Shown here: positions 20,330 through 29,886 of the stretch, one piece after another
Position numbering within the stretch: the first letter of the stretch is position 1
Layout of the letters: each line of letters starts with the position of its first letter
Program-made: the position numbers and the translations under genes
Notes under the pieces: model-generated
The model's database searches: none
What the model was told of the DNA's origin: nothing
Seen by the model: only the letters and a program-made list of their open reading frames with translations
Source: Methylobacterium haplocladii
GTDB taxonomy: Bacteria; Pseudomonadota; Alphaproteobacteria; Rhizobiales; Beijerinckiaceae
DNA: 64,000 nucleotides
Direction: 5' to 3'
NCBI RefSeq assembly: GCF_007992175.1
Contig: NZ_BJZT01000035.1
Coordinates: 39,531-103,530, forward strand

Positions 20330-21130
20330 ATGACCGATCCGAAAGACGACGTTGCCCGGGACTGGCTCGGCGAGCCGGGCGAGACGCCGCGGCCCGATCC
20401 ACGCGCCGCTGCCCGAGGCCACGGCAAGCCCGTCCTGCCGAAGCGCTTCTATGAGCAAGCCGGTGTCGACGCGGTCGAGGGAGGCTTCCGTCTGACGCTC
20501 GACGGGCGGCCGGCTCGTACCCCGGCACGGCATCTCCTGGTGCTGCCGACCCGTGCCCTCGCCGAGCGCGTCGTGGCCGAATGGCAGGGGCAGGTCGGCG
20601 TGATCGATCCGTCCAGGATGCCGCTGACCCGGCTCGCCAACTCGGCCATCGACGGCGTTGCCGACCGGCGGGAGGCGGTCGCCGACGATCTCGGAGCCTA
20701 TGCCGGCACGGATCTCGTGGCCTATCGCGCCGGTGACCCGCCGCGGCTGGTCGCTGCGCAGAGCGCGGCCTGGGATCCGATCGTCGATTGGGCGCGAGAC
20801 GCCTTCGGCGCGCGTCTGATTCTATCCGAGGGCGTGATGCATGTGGAGCAACCGGACGCTACGCTTGCGGCCTTGCGCGCCGAAATCGGCAAGGTCGAGA
20901 GCCCGTTCCGGCTGGCTGCACTCCACACGATGACGACGCTCACCGGCTCGCTGCTGATTGCACTCGCAGTCCTGCATGGCCGGCTGACACCGCAGGAGGG
21001 TTGGGCTGCCGGCCATGTCGACGAGACGTTTCAGGCGAGCGTATGGGGCGGCGATTCCGAGGCGGAAGCGCGTCTGATGGCGAGAAAAGCGGAATTCGAG
21101 GCCGCGGCGGAAACTGCGTTCCTGGCTTAG
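20330..21130 (+). CDS. ATP12 family F1-ATPase assembly chaperone
   Basis: The 266-residue protein follows the ATP12 pattern: KRFYEQAGVDAVEGGFRLTLDGRPARTPA, LVLPTRALAERVVAEWQGQ, MPLTRLANSAIDGV, DLVAYRA, and LHTMTTLTGSLLIALAVLHGRLTPQEGWAAGHVDETFQASVWGGDSEA. In mitochondria Atp12 binds the F1 alpha subunit before assembly, and alphaproteobacteria keep this factor. The ATG at 20330 is preferred because the upstream in-frame stretch overlaps the HAD gene and is not conserved-like. Its last bases overlap the convergent 39-residue membrane protein gene. Confidence 0.9.
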   Translation: MTDPKDDVARDWLGEPGETPRPDPRAAARGHGKPVLPKRFYEQAGVDAVEGGFRLTLDGRPARTPARHLLVLPTRALAERVVAEWQGQVGVIDPSRMPLTRLANSAIDGVADRREAVADDLGAYAGTDLVAYRAGDPPRLVAAQSAAWDPIVDWARDAFGARLILSEGVMHVEQPDATLAALRAEIGKVESPFRLAALHTMTTLTGSLLIALAVLHGRLTPQEGWAAGHVDETFQASVWGGDSEAEARLMARKAEFEAAAETAFLA

Positions 21131-21246
21131 CTCCCGAAGATCCAATAGGCACCGACGGTCAGCAGGGCACCTACGACGGCAAGTCCCAGCAGTGTCAGGC
21201 TGCTGACGTCGCCCGAACGATCGACGGTCTCGGTCCCGGGAGCCAT
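21127..21246 (-). CDS. 39-residue single-pass membrane protein
   Basis: An ATG preceded by GAGGAGG at 6-base spacing opens a 39-codon frame. The product has a charged N-terminus (MAPGTETVDRSGD) and one clear membrane helix (LTLLGLAVVGALLTVGAYWIF). The strong ribosome site and helix make it a credible gene despite its size. It overlaps the convergent ATP12 gene by 4 bases. I know no function for it. Confidence 0.65.
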   Translation of the reverse strand: MAPGTETVDRSGDVSSLTLLGLAVVGALLTVGAYWIFGS

Positions 21247-21431
21247 GGACGCCTCCTCTGAATATCGGACAACGTTCCGCCGCCGCCCCCGGTTCGATGT
21301 CTTCGCGTTTTCAATCGAGTGCAGAAATACGTGATTTCACGCACTTCACGCAGCCCCTCGATGCAACTCGCACGACGGCCGCGACTTATCCGTCGGAAGG
21401 AAAGCGTAACCATACGCTCCTGAGAGCCCCG

Positions 21432-21629
21432 ATGATGATCGATACACTCCACCTCCTGCCGCCGGATCTCGGGCCGCGCTCCAACCCCATGCTCTACGGG
21501 GTCGCAGAAGCCATCGCCGAGCTGTTCCCGCCCGTCATGCTCGCGCCCCGCCCCGGCGACGACGGCTCGCTTCAGCCTTGCGTGATCGACTCCGCGGACG
21601 CGCCGACCGAGGCCGTGGCCGCCGGTTGA
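21432..21629 (+). CDS. Short hypothetical protein
   Basis: A frame of 65 residues starts at tandem ATGs (MMIDTLHLLPPDLG) and contains a plausible helix, LYGVAEAIAELFPPVML. No good ribosome site is visible, and no family is recognised. The frame can be extended upstream to 21297. It may be a real small gene or chance coding in the otherwise gene-free 21247-21791 interval, where I see no other structure. Confidence 0.35.
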   Translation: MMIDTLHLLPPDLGPRSNPMLYGVAEAIAELFPPVMLAPRPGDDGSLQPCVIDSADAPTEAVAAG

Positions 21630-21791
21630 CCTGCGGAACGCAGGAGGGTCGGCAAAAGCGTTTCGCGTAGCGGCGGTGGTTGCTACGAGGCTGTGCCATC
21701 GCGACCTGTGCCAGGTGACGCCTGATCTGTGCCCCGGAACGGCCACGTTCATCGGGAGAGTGCGGGCACCGAAACCGCAGAGTTGTCTGGC

Positions 21792-22436
21792 ATGTCCTTC
21801 CTCCACGAGTTGCCGGTGACGGAGCTCATCGCCTCCTACGGGTATCTCGCGATCTTCGTCGTGATCATGCTGGAGAGTGCCGGTGTGCCGCTGCCGGGCG
21901 AGACCATCCTGATCTCCTCGGCCGTCTATGCCGGCAGCACTGGCAACCTCAGCATCGTCGTCATCGTGGCCGCCGCCGCCGCTGCCGCCATTCTCGGCGA
22001 CAACCTGGGCTACTGGGTCGGTCGGCGCTGGGGCATGCCGCTGCTGCTCAAGCACGGGCATCTCATCGCCCTCGACCACGGCCGGCTCAAGCTCGGCCAG
22101 TACCTGTTTCGCGAGCACGGCGGAAAGATCGTGTTCTTCGGCCGCTTCACCGCGATGCTGCGCGCCTACGCGGCGGTGCTCGCCGGCGTGAACAAGCTCG
22201 ACGCCCGCCGCTTCATGATCTTCAACGGACTCGGGGGCGTCGCCTGGGCCGCGATCATGGGCTTCGGCGCCTATTATTGTGGTCGCTCGATCGAGCACAT
22301 CGTCGGCCCGGTCGGCCTCGCGCTTCTCGCCTTCGTGATCTTCGGCGGCCTCGCCCTGTGGCTGTTCATGAAGCGTCACGAGCAGCGCCTGCTGATCAAG
22401 GCCGAAGAGGCGATCCCTGGCCCGCTGACGGTTTGA
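21792..22436 (+). CDS. DedA-family inner-membrane protein
   Basis: The 214-residue protein has the DedA (SNARE-associated) pattern: YGYLAIFVVIMLESAGVPLPGETILISSAVYAG, then GDNLGYWVGRRWG, then the FGRFTAMLRAYAAVLAGVNKLDARRFMIFNGLGGVAWA block with its conserved arginines. Family members affect membrane homeostasis and lipid flipping. About five membrane segments are predicted. The ATG at 21792 precedes the first helix; the in-frame ATG at 21729 adds a non-conserved hydrophilic leader. A strong terminator follows. Confidence 0.92.
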   Translation: MSFLHELPVTELIASYGYLAIFVVIMLESAGVPLPGETILISSAVYAGSTGNLSIVVIVAAAAAAAILGDNLGYWVGRRWGMPLLLKHGHLIALDHGRLKLGQYLFREHGGKIVFFGRFTAMLRAYAAVLAGVNKLDARRFMIFNGLGGVAWAAIMGFGAYYCGRSIEHIVGPVGLALLAFVIFGGLALWLFMKRHEQRLLIKAEEAIPGPLTV

Positions 22437-22460
22437 TCCGCTAGCCTGCAAGCCACGACG

Positions 22461-22497
22461 AAAAGGCCCCGCCGCAGGGAATGCGGCGGGGCCTTTT
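22461..22497. terminator. Bidirectional rho-independent terminator
   Basis: A perfect 16-bp inverted repeat with a 5-base loop has A4 on one side and T4 on the other. It lies between the convergent DedA and CAP-domain genes and can serve both. Confidence 0.9.
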
Positions 22498-22521
22498 CGT
22501 ATGGGTTGTTTCGCTGCTGCG

Positions 22522-23037
22522 TCAGTCGCCGGCGAGCACCAGCGCCCAGTAGCGCTTGTAGCGGCTGCCCGGCGCATCGACGCGGGCGATGCCGATGCGT
22601 CGAGCCTGAGGCATCAGCATATTGCTGTTGTGGGCCGACGAGGCCTTCCAACGGCCGAGCACCTGATCGAAGGTCTCCGAGCCGGCGCTGAGATTCTCTG
22701 CGGTGTATTTCCGGCCGAATCCGGCGCTCGCCATCCGTGTCTCGAAGCTACCGCCATGATCGTGGCTCAACAGCCCGGCCCGCGCATTGGCTGCGGCTTC
22801 GTAGGACGCGGCCTTGATCAGACGGGAATCGATCGCGACAGGGCCGAGGCCGTGCTGGGCGCGATATCGCGAAATCGCTGCCGCAGCGGCTCCCGCGTCG
22901 AGGATTACGTCGCTGGTCGGGCCGACGCCGTCGAGCAGCGGGGTGCCGCTGCCGCAGCCGCCGAGAGCCAGGCCGGTGAGGATCGCTGCCGTGATGAGGG
23001 AGCGGGCGGTTCTCGATTTGGGCATGACAGCTTGCAC
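22522..23037 (-). CDS. CAP (SCP/PR1)-domain lipoprotein
   Basis: The precursor of 171 residues (or 167 from the second ATG, MPKSRT) has a lipoprotein signal ending LALGGC. A CAP domain follows with AAISRYRAQHGLGPVAIDSRLIKAASYEAAANARAGLLSHDHGG, a family histidine in SHDHGG, and AENLSAG plus WKASSAHNSNMLMP with the second histidine. CAP proteins of bacteria are extracytoplasmic, with mostly unknown function. It is convergent with DedA. Confidence 0.9.
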   Translation of the reverse strand: MQAVMPKSRTARSLITAAILTGLALGGCGSGTPLLDGVGPTSDVILDAGAAAAAISRYRAQHGLGPVAIDSRLIKAASYEAAANARAGLLSHDHGGSFETRMASAGFGRKYTAENLSAGSETFDQVLGRWKASSAHNSNMLMPQARRIGIARVDAPGSRYKRYWALVLAGD

Positions 23038-23148
23038 GGATCGGGTTGGATCGATGCGCAGGCTGTTCGGGGGCGGTAAGGCGAAAGCAGGGCGCGGGGC
23101 TGCGATCGTTACGAGTTCGGAGCCCGGTGTGACGGCGCGGTCACGGCT

Positions 23149-23364
23149 TCAGATACGGGTGCTCGCTCCGCGCGGCGGCGAACCACAGCGCCAAGCCGTG
23201 ATCCGGTAGGTCGGATGGCCCTCGACCCAACGCGCGAGGTTCGGTTGGGCGACGACGAGGCAGCTTTCGGCGTCGGCCACCTCCAGCGGGAGACGCTGGG
23301 TCTCACAGGTATCGGGCGCGCTCGAAACGCAGGCCGTGAAATACAGAAAGAAGACGCCGCTCAT
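23149..23364 (-). CDS. Short conserved-type secreted protein (CETQRLPL...ACxVxxQPxL)
   Basis: The 71-residue product begins with a short hydrophobic segment (MSGVFFLYFTACVSSAPD). It continues CETQRLPLEVADAESCLVVAQPNLARWVEGHPTYRITAWRC, with three cysteines that could pair in the periplasm. Small proteins with this cysteine and W..HP.YRI..W.C layout recur in Rhizobiales with no known function. The ATG at 23364 is chosen because the frame upstream (to 23487) runs toward the tRNA and lacks a signal. Confidence 0.6.
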   Translation of the reverse strand: MSGVFFLYFTACVSSAPDTCETQRLPLEVADAESCLVVAQPNLARWVEGHPTYRITAWRCGSPPRGASTRI

Positions 23365-23513
23365 CCGCGCAACCCCCGCTCGAAGCGCAAGACGGTTCAG
23401 CAAGCCGGCTCCGATATTCGCGCAAGAGGATAAGTTTAGGCAGAAGAAGTCCGACGTCGACCCCGACATCGGGACGCTGGCTGTCAATCGGCGTTGAGAA
23501 TTGGAAAAGTCTC

Positions 23514-23590
23514 TGGCGCGGGCGACGGGGCTCGAACCCGCGACCTCCGGCGTGACAGGCCGGCACTCTAACCAACTGAGCTACGCCCGC
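23514..23590 (-). tRNA. tRNA-Asp (anticodon GTC), CCA encoded
   Basis: The reverse strand folds into a full cloverleaf: acceptor GCGGGCG/CGCCCGC, D arm GCTCAGTTGGTTAGAGT, anticodon stem CCGGC-CTGTCAC-GCCGG with anticodon GTC, and T arm GCGGGTTCGAGCCCCGT. The 3' CCA is encoded at 23514-23516. The 382 bases between this tRNA and nuoA hold no gene that I can support. Confidence 0.97.
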
Positions 23591-23827
23591 GTTCTGGCCG
23601 CCGGTGCGTGTTCCGCTCGGCGACGGCCGGGGTTTAGGGGCGGGTGGCCGTTGCTGTCAAGCCGATCCGATGCCGTGCGTGCCGGAGTTTTTCACGCGGC
23701 GCTTCGCCGGCCATGCATAGCCGGTCGATGGGCAGCCGTCGAAGGGTCAGCCCAACCTCTGGCCGTGTGCGGATCGGCCATACTGATCTGGCCGCGAAGC
23801 ACGCCATCTACGGTCCTGGCACCGCCG

Positions 23828-23844
23828 ATTGTGCGACGCGCAAT
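23828..23844. promoter_or_regulatory. Near-perfect palindrome upstream of nuoA
   Basis: ATTGTGCGACGCGCAAT reads as ATTG-N-GCG-A-CGC-N-CAAT and lies about 130 bases before the nuoA GTG, in the only sizeable gap upstream of the operon. It may be an operator for nuo. No clear -35/-10 pair was found in the region. Confidence 0.3.
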
Positions 23845-23972
23845 GCCCTTGTTTCACCGGGGGGGCTCGTCTAAGCCTCCGCCGTGCTCACACTGGCATT
23901 GGATGAATTCCAGGCGCCGCGTCCTCGCGGAGGTGAGCGCGGTCGGTATCCACCGGGACTCGGAGGTGTCGC

Positions 23973-24338
23973 GTGACGGGCCTGTTGGCGGATTATCTGC
24001 CGCTCATCGTCTTCATCGGCGTCTCGCTGTTCATCGCCGCCGCGCTCCTTGTGGCCCCGTTTCTGGTCGCCTACTCGAGCCCGGATCCCGAAAAGCTTTC
24101 GGCCTACGAATGCGGCTTCAATGCGTTCGACGATGCGCGCATGAAGTTCGACGTGCGCTTCTATCTCGTCGCGATCCTGTTCATCATCTTCGACTTGGAA
24201 GTCGCCTTCCTGTTTCCCTGGGCGATCACGTTCGGGGAGCTCGGCTGGTTTGGGTTCTGGTCGATGATGATCTTCCTCGGCGTGCTCACCGTCGGATTCG
24301 TCTACGAATGGCGGAAGGGTGCGCTCGAATGGGATTGA
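23973..24338 (+). CDS. nuoA: NADH-quinone oxidoreductase subunit A
   Basis: The 121-residue protein has three membrane helices. The signature is [50 protein letters not shown], with the quinone-site-proximal cysteine in YECGF. It is part of the membrane arm of complex I at the junction with NuoB, NuoD and NuoH. Translation starts at GTG, preceded by GGAGGTG. It opens the nuo operon; the next gene is 37 bases away. Confidence 0.96.
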   Translation: MTGLLADYLPLIVFIGVSLFIAAALLVAPFLVAYSSPDPEKLSAYECGFNAFDDARMKFDVRFYLVAILFIIFDLEVAFLFPWAITFGELGWFGFWSMMIFLGVLTVGFVYEWRKGALEWD

Positions 24339-24375
24339 GCGACCGGTTGCCCCCTCATCACGCTCAGAGGCACTG

Positions 24376-24963
24376 ATGGCCCTGACTCCGACATTCGATC
24401 GCGTCCCGCAGGTCGCGCCGCAGCCGAAAGGGATCATCGATCCCAACACCGGCCGGCCCGTCGGCGCGAACGATCCGACCTTCCTCTCGATCAACGACGA
24501 GCTGGCCGATCGCGGCTTCCTCGTCACGAGCGCGGACGAGCTCATCAACTGGGCGCGCACCGGCTCGCTGATGTGGATGACTTTCGGGCTTGCCTGCTGC
24601 GCCGTCGAGATGATGCAGATGTCGATGCCGCGCTACGATTGCGAGCGCTTCGGTTTCGCGCCGCGCGGCTCGCCGCGGCAATCCGACGTGATGATCGTCG
24701 CCGGCACGCTGACCAACAAGATGGCTCCGGCTCTGCGCAAGGTCTACGACCAGATGCCGGAGCCGCGCTACGTCATCTCGATGGGCTCCTGCGCCAACGG
24801 CGGCGGCTACTACCACTATTCGTATTCGGTGGTCCGCGGCTGCGACCGGGTAGTGCCGGTCGACATCTACGTGCCGGGCTGCCCCCCCACGGCCGAGGCG
24901 CTTCTGTACGGCGTTCTGCTCCTGCAGAAGAAGATCCGTCGCCTCGGCACGATCGAGCGGTGA
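24376..24963 (+). CDS. nuoB: NADH-quinone oxidoreductase subunit B
   Basis: The 195-residue protein binds the terminal [4Fe-4S] cluster N2 that reduces quinone. Cluster ligands are in [10 protein letters not shown] (adjacent cysteines), [16 protein letters not shown] and [11 protein letters not shown]. The ATG at 24376 ([10 protein letters not shown]) gives a normal length; an upstream in-frame start would overlap nuoA. It is 5 bases before nuoC. Confidence 0.97.
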   Translation: MALTPTFDRVPQVAPQPKGIIDPNTGRPVGANDPTFLSINDELADRGFLVTSADELINWARTGSLMWMTFGLACCAVEMMQMSMPRYDCERFGFAPRGSPRQSDVMIVAGTLTNKMAPALRKVYDQMPEPRYVISMGSCANGGGYYHYSYSVVRGCDRVVPVDIYVPGCPPTAEALLYGVLLLQKKIRRLGTIER

Positions 24964-24968
24964 GCGGC

Positions 24969-25631
24969 ATGAGCGAGGCCATCACCACCAACGGCATCAC
25001 GCTACGATCGACCATCGAGGTCCCGCAGGGCGAAGCGGCACTCAACGCCCTGGCCGAGCGTGTCACCGGCGCGCTCGGGCCGGCCGTCACGTCGACGAAG
25101 ATCGCCCACGGCGAGCTGACACTGACCGTGCAGGCCTCGGACATCGTCTACGCACTGACCTACCTGCGCGACGACCCGGCCTGCGCCTTCCGCTGCTTCA
25201 TCGACATCTGCGGCGCGGATTATCCCGAGCGCGCAAAGCGGTTCGACGTCGTCTACCACCTGCTCAGCCTGCGCCATAACGCGCGCATCCGCCTGAAGGT
25301 GCTGACCGACGAGGTCACGCCGGTGCCGTCCGTGATCTCGGTGTTTCCCGCCGCCAACTGGTTCGAGCGCGAGACCTACGACCTCTACGGCATCCTGTTT
25401 TCGGGCCATCCCGACCTGCGCCGGCTGCTGACCGATTACGGCTTCGAGGGGCATCCCCTCCGCAAGGACTTTCCGCTCACCGGCTTCGTCGAGGTCCGTT
25501 ACGACCAGGATGAGGCGCGCGTGGTCTACGAGCCCGTCAAGCTCGTGCAGGAGTTCCGCAACTTCGACTTCCTCTCGCCCTGGGAAGGCACGGACTACGT
25601 CCTCCCCGGCGACGAGAAGACCTCGAAGTGA
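24969..25631 (+). CDS. nuoC: NADH-quinone oxidoreductase subunit C
   Basis: The 220-residue protein carries the 30-kDa subunit signature [47 protein letters not shown] and belongs to the peripheral Q-module beside NuoD. The ATG at 24969 follows the nuoB stop by 5 bases. NuoC and NuoD are separate proteins here, unlike the fused NuoCD of E. coli, and a GFA-family gene separates them. Confidence 0.96.
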   Translation: MSEAITTNGITLRSTIEVPQGEAALNALAERVTGALGPAVTSTKIAHGELTLTVQASDIVYALTYLRDDPACAFRCFIDICGADYPERAKRFDVVYHLLSLRHNARIRLKVLTDEVTPVPSVISVFPAANWFERETYDLYGILFSGHPDLRRLLTDYGFEGHPLRKDFPLTGFVEVRYDQDEARVVYEPVKLVQEFRNFDFLSPWEGTDYVLPGDEKTSK

Positions 25632-25640
25632 GGTGACGCC

Positions 25641-26069
25641 ATGCCGGATGCTCAGTCTCTGCCAGGATGTTGTCTCTGTGGTGCGGTGCGCTTCACGGCG
25701 CAGCCGAAGCACGACGCCATGGACGTCTGCCATTGCATATCGTGCCGGCGCTGGTCGGGCGGGGCCTGGATGACGGTGGAGTGCGAGCCCGACATGGCCA
25801 TCGAGGAAGACGGCGCGCTGGGCATCTACGGTTCGTCCGGTCATGCCGAGCGCGGGTTCTGCAAGACCTGCGGTACGTCCCTGTTCTGGCGGATGCGGGA
25901 CGGCAGTCTGCTGACGGTCGCCGCTCAGGCTTTCGACGATCCGGCGCGCTTCCGCTTCGCCAGCGAGATCTTCATCGACCACAAGCCGCCGAACTACAGC
26001 TTCGCGAACCCGACGCAGAAGAAGACCTCTGCGGAGATCTACGCCGAATTTCCCGATATCGCGGGCTGA
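25641..26069 (+). CDS. GFA-family protein (glutathione-dependent formaldehyde-activating-like) inside nuo operon
   Basis: The 142-residue protein has the zinc-binding cysteine sets of the GFA fold: [10 protein letters not shown] (residues 9-18), [12 protein letters not shown] and [16 protein letters not shown] was first described as promoting S-hydroxymethylglutathione formation from formaldehyde; most homologues have no proven substrate. It sits 9 bases after nuoC and 4 bases before nuoD, so it must be co-transcribed with complex I. Whether it works with the complex or with C1 metabolism is open. Confidence 0.92.
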   Translation: MPDAQSLPGCCLCGAVRFTAQPKHDAMDVCHCISCRRWSGGAWMTVECEPDMAIEEDGALGIYGSSGHAERGFCKTCGTSLFWRMRDGSLLTVAAQAFDDPARFRFASEIFIDHKPPNYSFANPTQKKTSAEIYAEFPDIAG

Positions 26070-26073
26070 CCGG

Positions 26074-27264
26074 ATGACCGAACACAACATTCGCAACTTC
26101 GCGATCAACTTCGGTCCGCAGCACCCGGCCGCGCACGGTGTGCTGCGCCTCGTGCTGGAACTCGACGGCGAGGTCGTGGAGCGCGTCGATCCGCATATCG
26201 GGCTGCTTCACCGCGGCACCGAGAAACTGATCGAGCACAAGACCTACCTGCAGGCGACGCCCTATTTCGATCGGCTCGACTACGTCTCGCCGATGAACCA
26301 GGAGCACGCCTTCTGCCTGGCGATCGAAAAACTCGCCGGCATCACCGTGCCGCGCCGGGCTCAGCTGATCCGCGTGCTGTTCTGCGAGATCGGGCGGCTG
26401 CTCTCGCACCTCCTCAACGTCACCACGCAGGCCATGGACGTCGGCGCGCTCACCCCCCCACTCTGGGGCTTCGAGGAGCGCGAGAAGCTGATGATCTTCT
26501 ACGAGCGCGCGTCCGGTGCTCGACTGCATGCCAATTATTTCCGGCCCGGTGGCGTCCACCAGGACCTGCCGCCGGCATTGATCGACGACATCGAGGCGTT
26601 CTGCGACCCGTTCCTGAAGGTCGTTCAGGATCTCGACGACCTCGTCATGTCGAACCGCATCTTCAAGCAGCGCAACGTCGACATCGGCATCGTCACCCAG
26701 GACGAGGCCATGGCCTGGGGTTTTTCCGGCGTGATGGTGCGCGGCTCCGGCATCCCGTGGGATCTGCGCAAGTCGCAGCCCTACGAGTGCTACGAGGAGA
26801 TGGAATTCGACATTCCGGTGGGGAAGAACGGCGACACCTACGACCGCCAGGTCATCCGCATGGAGGAGATGCGGGAATCGGTGAAGATCATGAAGCAGTG
26901 CGTTCGCAAGCTGCGCGAGCCGGCGGGGCAGGGGCCGATCGCCTCCCTCGATGGCAAGTTCGCACCGCCGCCGCGGCGCGAGATGAAGCGCTCGATGGAA
27001 GCGCTCATCCACCACTTCAAGCTCTACACCGAGGGATTTCACGTGCCGGCCGGCGAGGTCTATGCGGCCGTCGAGGCGCCCAAGGGCGAGTTCGGCGTCT
27101 ATCTGGTCTCGGACGGCACCAACAAGCCCTACCGCTGCAAGATCCGCGCACCGGGTTTCGCCCACCTGCAGGCCATGGACTGGATGTGCCGGGGCCACCT
27201 GCTCGCCGACGTGTCCTGCGTGCTCGGCACGCTGGACATTGTGTTCGGCGAAGTGGACCGCTGA
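26074..27264 (+). CDS. nuoD: NADH-quinone oxidoreductase subunit D
   Basis: The 396-residue 49-kDa-type subunit includes [22 protein letters not shown] near the N-terminus, [33 protein letters not shown], and the C-terminal [38 protein letters not shown]. It forms much of the quinone-binding pocket with NuoB. It is related to the large subunit of NiFe hydrogenases, but without the metal-binding cysteines. Confidence 0.97.
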   Translation: MTEHNIRNFAINFGPQHPAAHGVLRLVLELDGEVVERVDPHIGLLHRGTEKLIEHKTYLQATPYFDRLDYVSPMNQEHAFCLAIEKLAGITVPRRAQLIRVLFCEIGRLLSHLLNVTTQAMDVGALTPPLWGFEEREKLMIFYERASGARLHANYFRPGGVHQDLPPALIDDIEAFCDPFLKVVQDLDDLVMSNRIFKQRNVDIGIVTQDEAMAWGFSGVMVRGSGIPWDLRKSQPYECYEEMEFDIPVGKNGDTYDRQVIRMEEMRESVKIMKQCVRKLREPAGQGPIASLDGKFAPPPRREMKRSMEALIHHFKLYTEGFHVPAGEVYAAVEAPKGEFGVYLVSDGTNKPYRCKIRAPGFAHLQAMDWMCRGHLLADVSCVLGTLDIVFGEVDR

Positions 27265-27282
27265 GAGGATAGCCAGAAGACA

Positions 27283-28539
27283 ATGGCGAACCGCAGGCTA
27301 GCCCCCGCCACCGAGCAGCCCCGGGACTTCGCGTTCTCCGAGGAGAATGCTGCCTGGGCTCAGGGCCAGATCGAAAAATACCCGGAGGGCCGGCAGGCCT
27401 CGGCCGTGATTCCGCTGCTGTGGAAGGCGCAGGAGCAGAATGGCGGCTGGCTGCCGCAGAAGGCGATCGAGGCGGTCGCCGACCAGCTCGGCATGCCGCA
27501 TATCCGCGTGCTCGAGGTCGCGACCTTCTACACGATGTTCGCGCTCGAGCCGGTCGGCCGATTCTGGATCCAGCTCTGCGGCACGGTGCCGTGCGATGCC
27601 TGCGGCGCGCGTGAACTCAAAGCCTCCCTGCAGGAGCGCCTTGGGCCGGCCGGCCACGTCTCGGCGGACGGTAATTTCTCCTGGCTGGAAGTCGAGTGCC
27701 TCGGCGCTTGCTGCAACGCGCCGATGGTCCAGATCAATCAGGACTATTACGAGGACCTGACGCCCGAGAGTTTGAACACGCTCCTCGATGACCTCGCCGC
27801 CGGCCGCCCGGTCAAGATCGGCTCGCAGACCGGCCGGACCTCGTCCGAGCCGAAGGACTCTGTGGCCACGCTAACGGACGCGACGTTGTTCGATGGCTCG
27901 CGCGTCGGTGCGTGGCGCAAGCGCTTCGAGCAGACGCATGACGGTGCGGATTCGGGCGAGGAAGCGACCAAGAAGGACGAGGCCGCCTCGACCGAGAGCC
28001 GCGCCAGATCCGAGCCCAAGCCCGCGCATCCCGATGCCGGCCGCGCCACCGAACGTCCGGCCTCCGACGCGCCGGCTCAGCACGCCGCCGACGGCAAGGA
28101 GCCGAAGGGCTATGCCGATGTGGCGACTGGCGAGACGTCGGCCGCGAAGCCGGCCGAGATCGCTGCTGCCGATGCGAAGGCTGTCGAAGAGGATCGCGTC
28201 CTTCGCACAGAACCGCCGCAGCAGCCGGTCGCGTCCGGCGCGGACGATGCGGTTTCCGAAGAGCAGGACCCCGAAAAGCGTGCCGACGCTGCCGGCACCC
28301 GGCCGGAAGGGCGCTCTGCCGCACGCGACGATCGGCCGGACGACCTGACGCTGATCAAGGGTATAGGTCCGGTCAACCATCGCCGGCTGAACGATCTCGG
28401 CATCTGGCACTTCGATCAGGTTGCAGCCTGGTCGGCCGAGGAGGTCGCCTGGGTCGGCGCCTATCTCGCCTTCCCGGGCCGGATCGACCGCGAGAACTGG
28501 GTCGGCCAGGCGGCCTCGCTCGCTGCGAAGAAGGGCTGA
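27283..28539 (+). CDS. nuoE: NADH-quinone oxidoreductase subunit E with long C-terminal extension
   Basis: The 418-residue protein is far longer than the usual 160-250. Residues 15-175 form the thioredoxin-like 24-kDa subunit with [2Fe-2S] ligands C99, C104, C139 and C143. Residues about 180-345 are a disordered, charged Ala/Glu/Lys-rich linker. Residues about 348-415 form a helix-hairpin-helix-like module ([23 protein letters not shown]...). Such extensions occur in alphaproteobacterial NuoE; their role is unknown. It lies 10 bases before nuoF. Confidence 0.95.
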   Translation: MANRRLAPATEQPRDFAFSEENAAWAQGQIEKYPEGRQASAVIPLLWKAQEQNGGWLPQKAIEAVADQLGMPHIRVLEVATFYTMFALEPVGRFWIQLCGTVPCDACGARELKASLQERLGPAGHVSADGNFSWLEVECLGACCNAPMVQINQDYYEDLTPESLNTLLDDLAAGRPVKIGSQTGRTSSEPKDSVATLTDATLFDGSRVGAWRKRFEQTHDGADSGEEATKKDEAASTESRARSEPKPAHPDAGRATERPASDAPAQHAADGKEPKGYADVATGETSAAKPAEIAAADAKAVEEDRVLRTEPPQQPVASGADDAVSEEQDPEKRADAAGTRPEGRSAARDDRPDDLTLIKGIGPVNHRRLNDLGIWHFDQVAAWSAEEVAWVGAYLAFPGRIDRENWVGQAASLAAKKG

Positions 28540-28549
28540 GGAGCAAACC

Positions 28550-29851
28550 ATGCTCGCCGATCAGGATCGCATCTTCACCAACCTCTACGGCCTGCACTCG
28601 CCCGATCTCGACGCGGCGCAGAAGCGCGGCGCTTGGGACGGCACCAAGTTCCTGCTCGACATGGGTCGGGACTGGGTCATCGACGAGATGAAGGGCTCCG
28701 GCCTGCGCGGCCGCGGTGGCGCCGGCTTCCCGACCGGCCTGAAGTGGTCGTTCATGCCGAAGAAGTCGGACGGGCGGCCGCACTATCTCGTCGTCAATGC
28801 CGACGAATCGGAGCCCGGCACCTGCAAGGACCGAGAGATCATGCGGCACGATCCGCACCTCCTGATCGAGGGCTGCCTGATCGCCTCCTTCGCGATGGCG
28901 GCGCATGCCTGCTACATCTACATCCGCGGTGAATACGTTGCCGAGAAGCACGCGCTGCAGCGCGCGGTCGACGAGGCCTACGCGGCCAAGCTCGTCGGCA
29001 AGGACAACGTCCACGGCTACCCCTTCGACATCTACGTCCACCACGGCGCCGGCGCGTATATCTGCGGCGAGGAGACGGCGCTGCTGGAGAGCCTCGAGGG
29101 CAAGAAGGGGATGCCGCGGCTGAAGCCGCCGTTCCCGGCAAATATGGGCCTCTACGGCTGTCCCACGACGGTGAACAACGTCGAGTCGATCGCGGTGGCC
29201 GGTACCATTCTGCGTCGCGGCGGCGCGTGGTTTGCGGGCCTGGGCGGCAAGAACAACACCGGCACGAAGCTGTTCTGCGTGTCGGGTCATGTGAACAAAC
29301 CCTGCAACGTCGAGGAGGTGATGGGCATCACCTTCCGCGAACTCGTCGACAAGCATTGCGGCGGCATGCGCGGCGGCTGGGACAACCTCCTGTGTTCCAT
29401 CCCCGGCGGTTCTTCGGTGCCGCTGGTGCCGGCCGAGCAGATCATCGACGCCAAGATGGATTTCGACACGCTCAAGAACCTCGGCTCAGGCCTCGGCACG
29501 GCGGCGGTGATCGTGCTCGACCGCTCCACCGACATCGTCTCGGCGATCGCGCGCATCTCCTACTTCTACAAGCACGAGAGCTGCGGTCAGTGCACGCCCT
29601 GCCGCGAGGGGACCGGCTGGATGTGGCGCGTGCTGACCCGCATGGCGCAAGGCCGCGCACAGCGCCGTGAGATCGACATGCTGCTGGAGGTCACCAAGCA
29701 GATCGAGGGGCACACGATCTGCGCGCTCGGCGACGCCGCGGCGTGGCCGGTGCAGGGCCTGATCCGGCATTTCCGCCCCGAGATCGAGAAGCGCATCGCC
29801 CAGTACAGCGCCAACCCGCATTCCGATGCCATCCCGATGGCGGCGGAGTGA
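28550..29851 (+). CDS. nuoF: NADH-quinone oxidoreductase subunit F
   Basis: The 433-residue subunit oxidises NADH with FMN. It shows the nucleotide-binding [20 protein letters not shown], the FMN-site [20 protein letters not shown], and the N3 [4Fe-4S] ligands in [15 protein letters not shown] plus a later cysteine in [12 protein letters not shown]. The ATG at 28550 follows a TGAGGAGC ribosome site that overlaps the nuoE stop. Confidence 0.97.
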   Translation: MLADQDRIFTNLYGLHSPDLDAAQKRGAWDGTKFLLDMGRDWVIDEMKGSGLRGRGGAGFPTGLKWSFMPKKSDGRPHYLVVNADESEPGTCKDREIMRHDPHLLIEGCLIASFAMAAHACYIYIRGEYVAEKHALQRAVDEAYAAKLVGKDNVHGYPFDIYVHHGAGAYICGEETALLESLEGKKGMPRLKPPFPANMGLYGCPTTVNNVESIAVAGTILRRGGAWFAGLGGKNNTGTKLFCVSGHVNKPCNVEEVMGITFRELVDKHCGGMRGGWDNLLCSIPGGSSVPLVPAEQIIDAKMDFDTLKNLGSGLGTAAVIVLDRSTDIVSAIARISYFYKHESCGQCTPCREGTGWMWRVLTRMAQGRAQRREIDMLLEVTKQIEGHTICALGDAAAWPVQGLIRHFRPEIEKRIAQYSANPHSDAIPMAAE

Positions 29852-29886
29852 ACGGTGATGGCAGCGCGAAATCCTGAGATGAGCCG

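Noticed and set aside
21247..21300. Possible general-stress (GGAAC/CGTT) promoter for the 39-residue protein
   Set aside because: A GGAAC is present on the minus strand but no CGTT occurs at the 16-17 base spacing needed.
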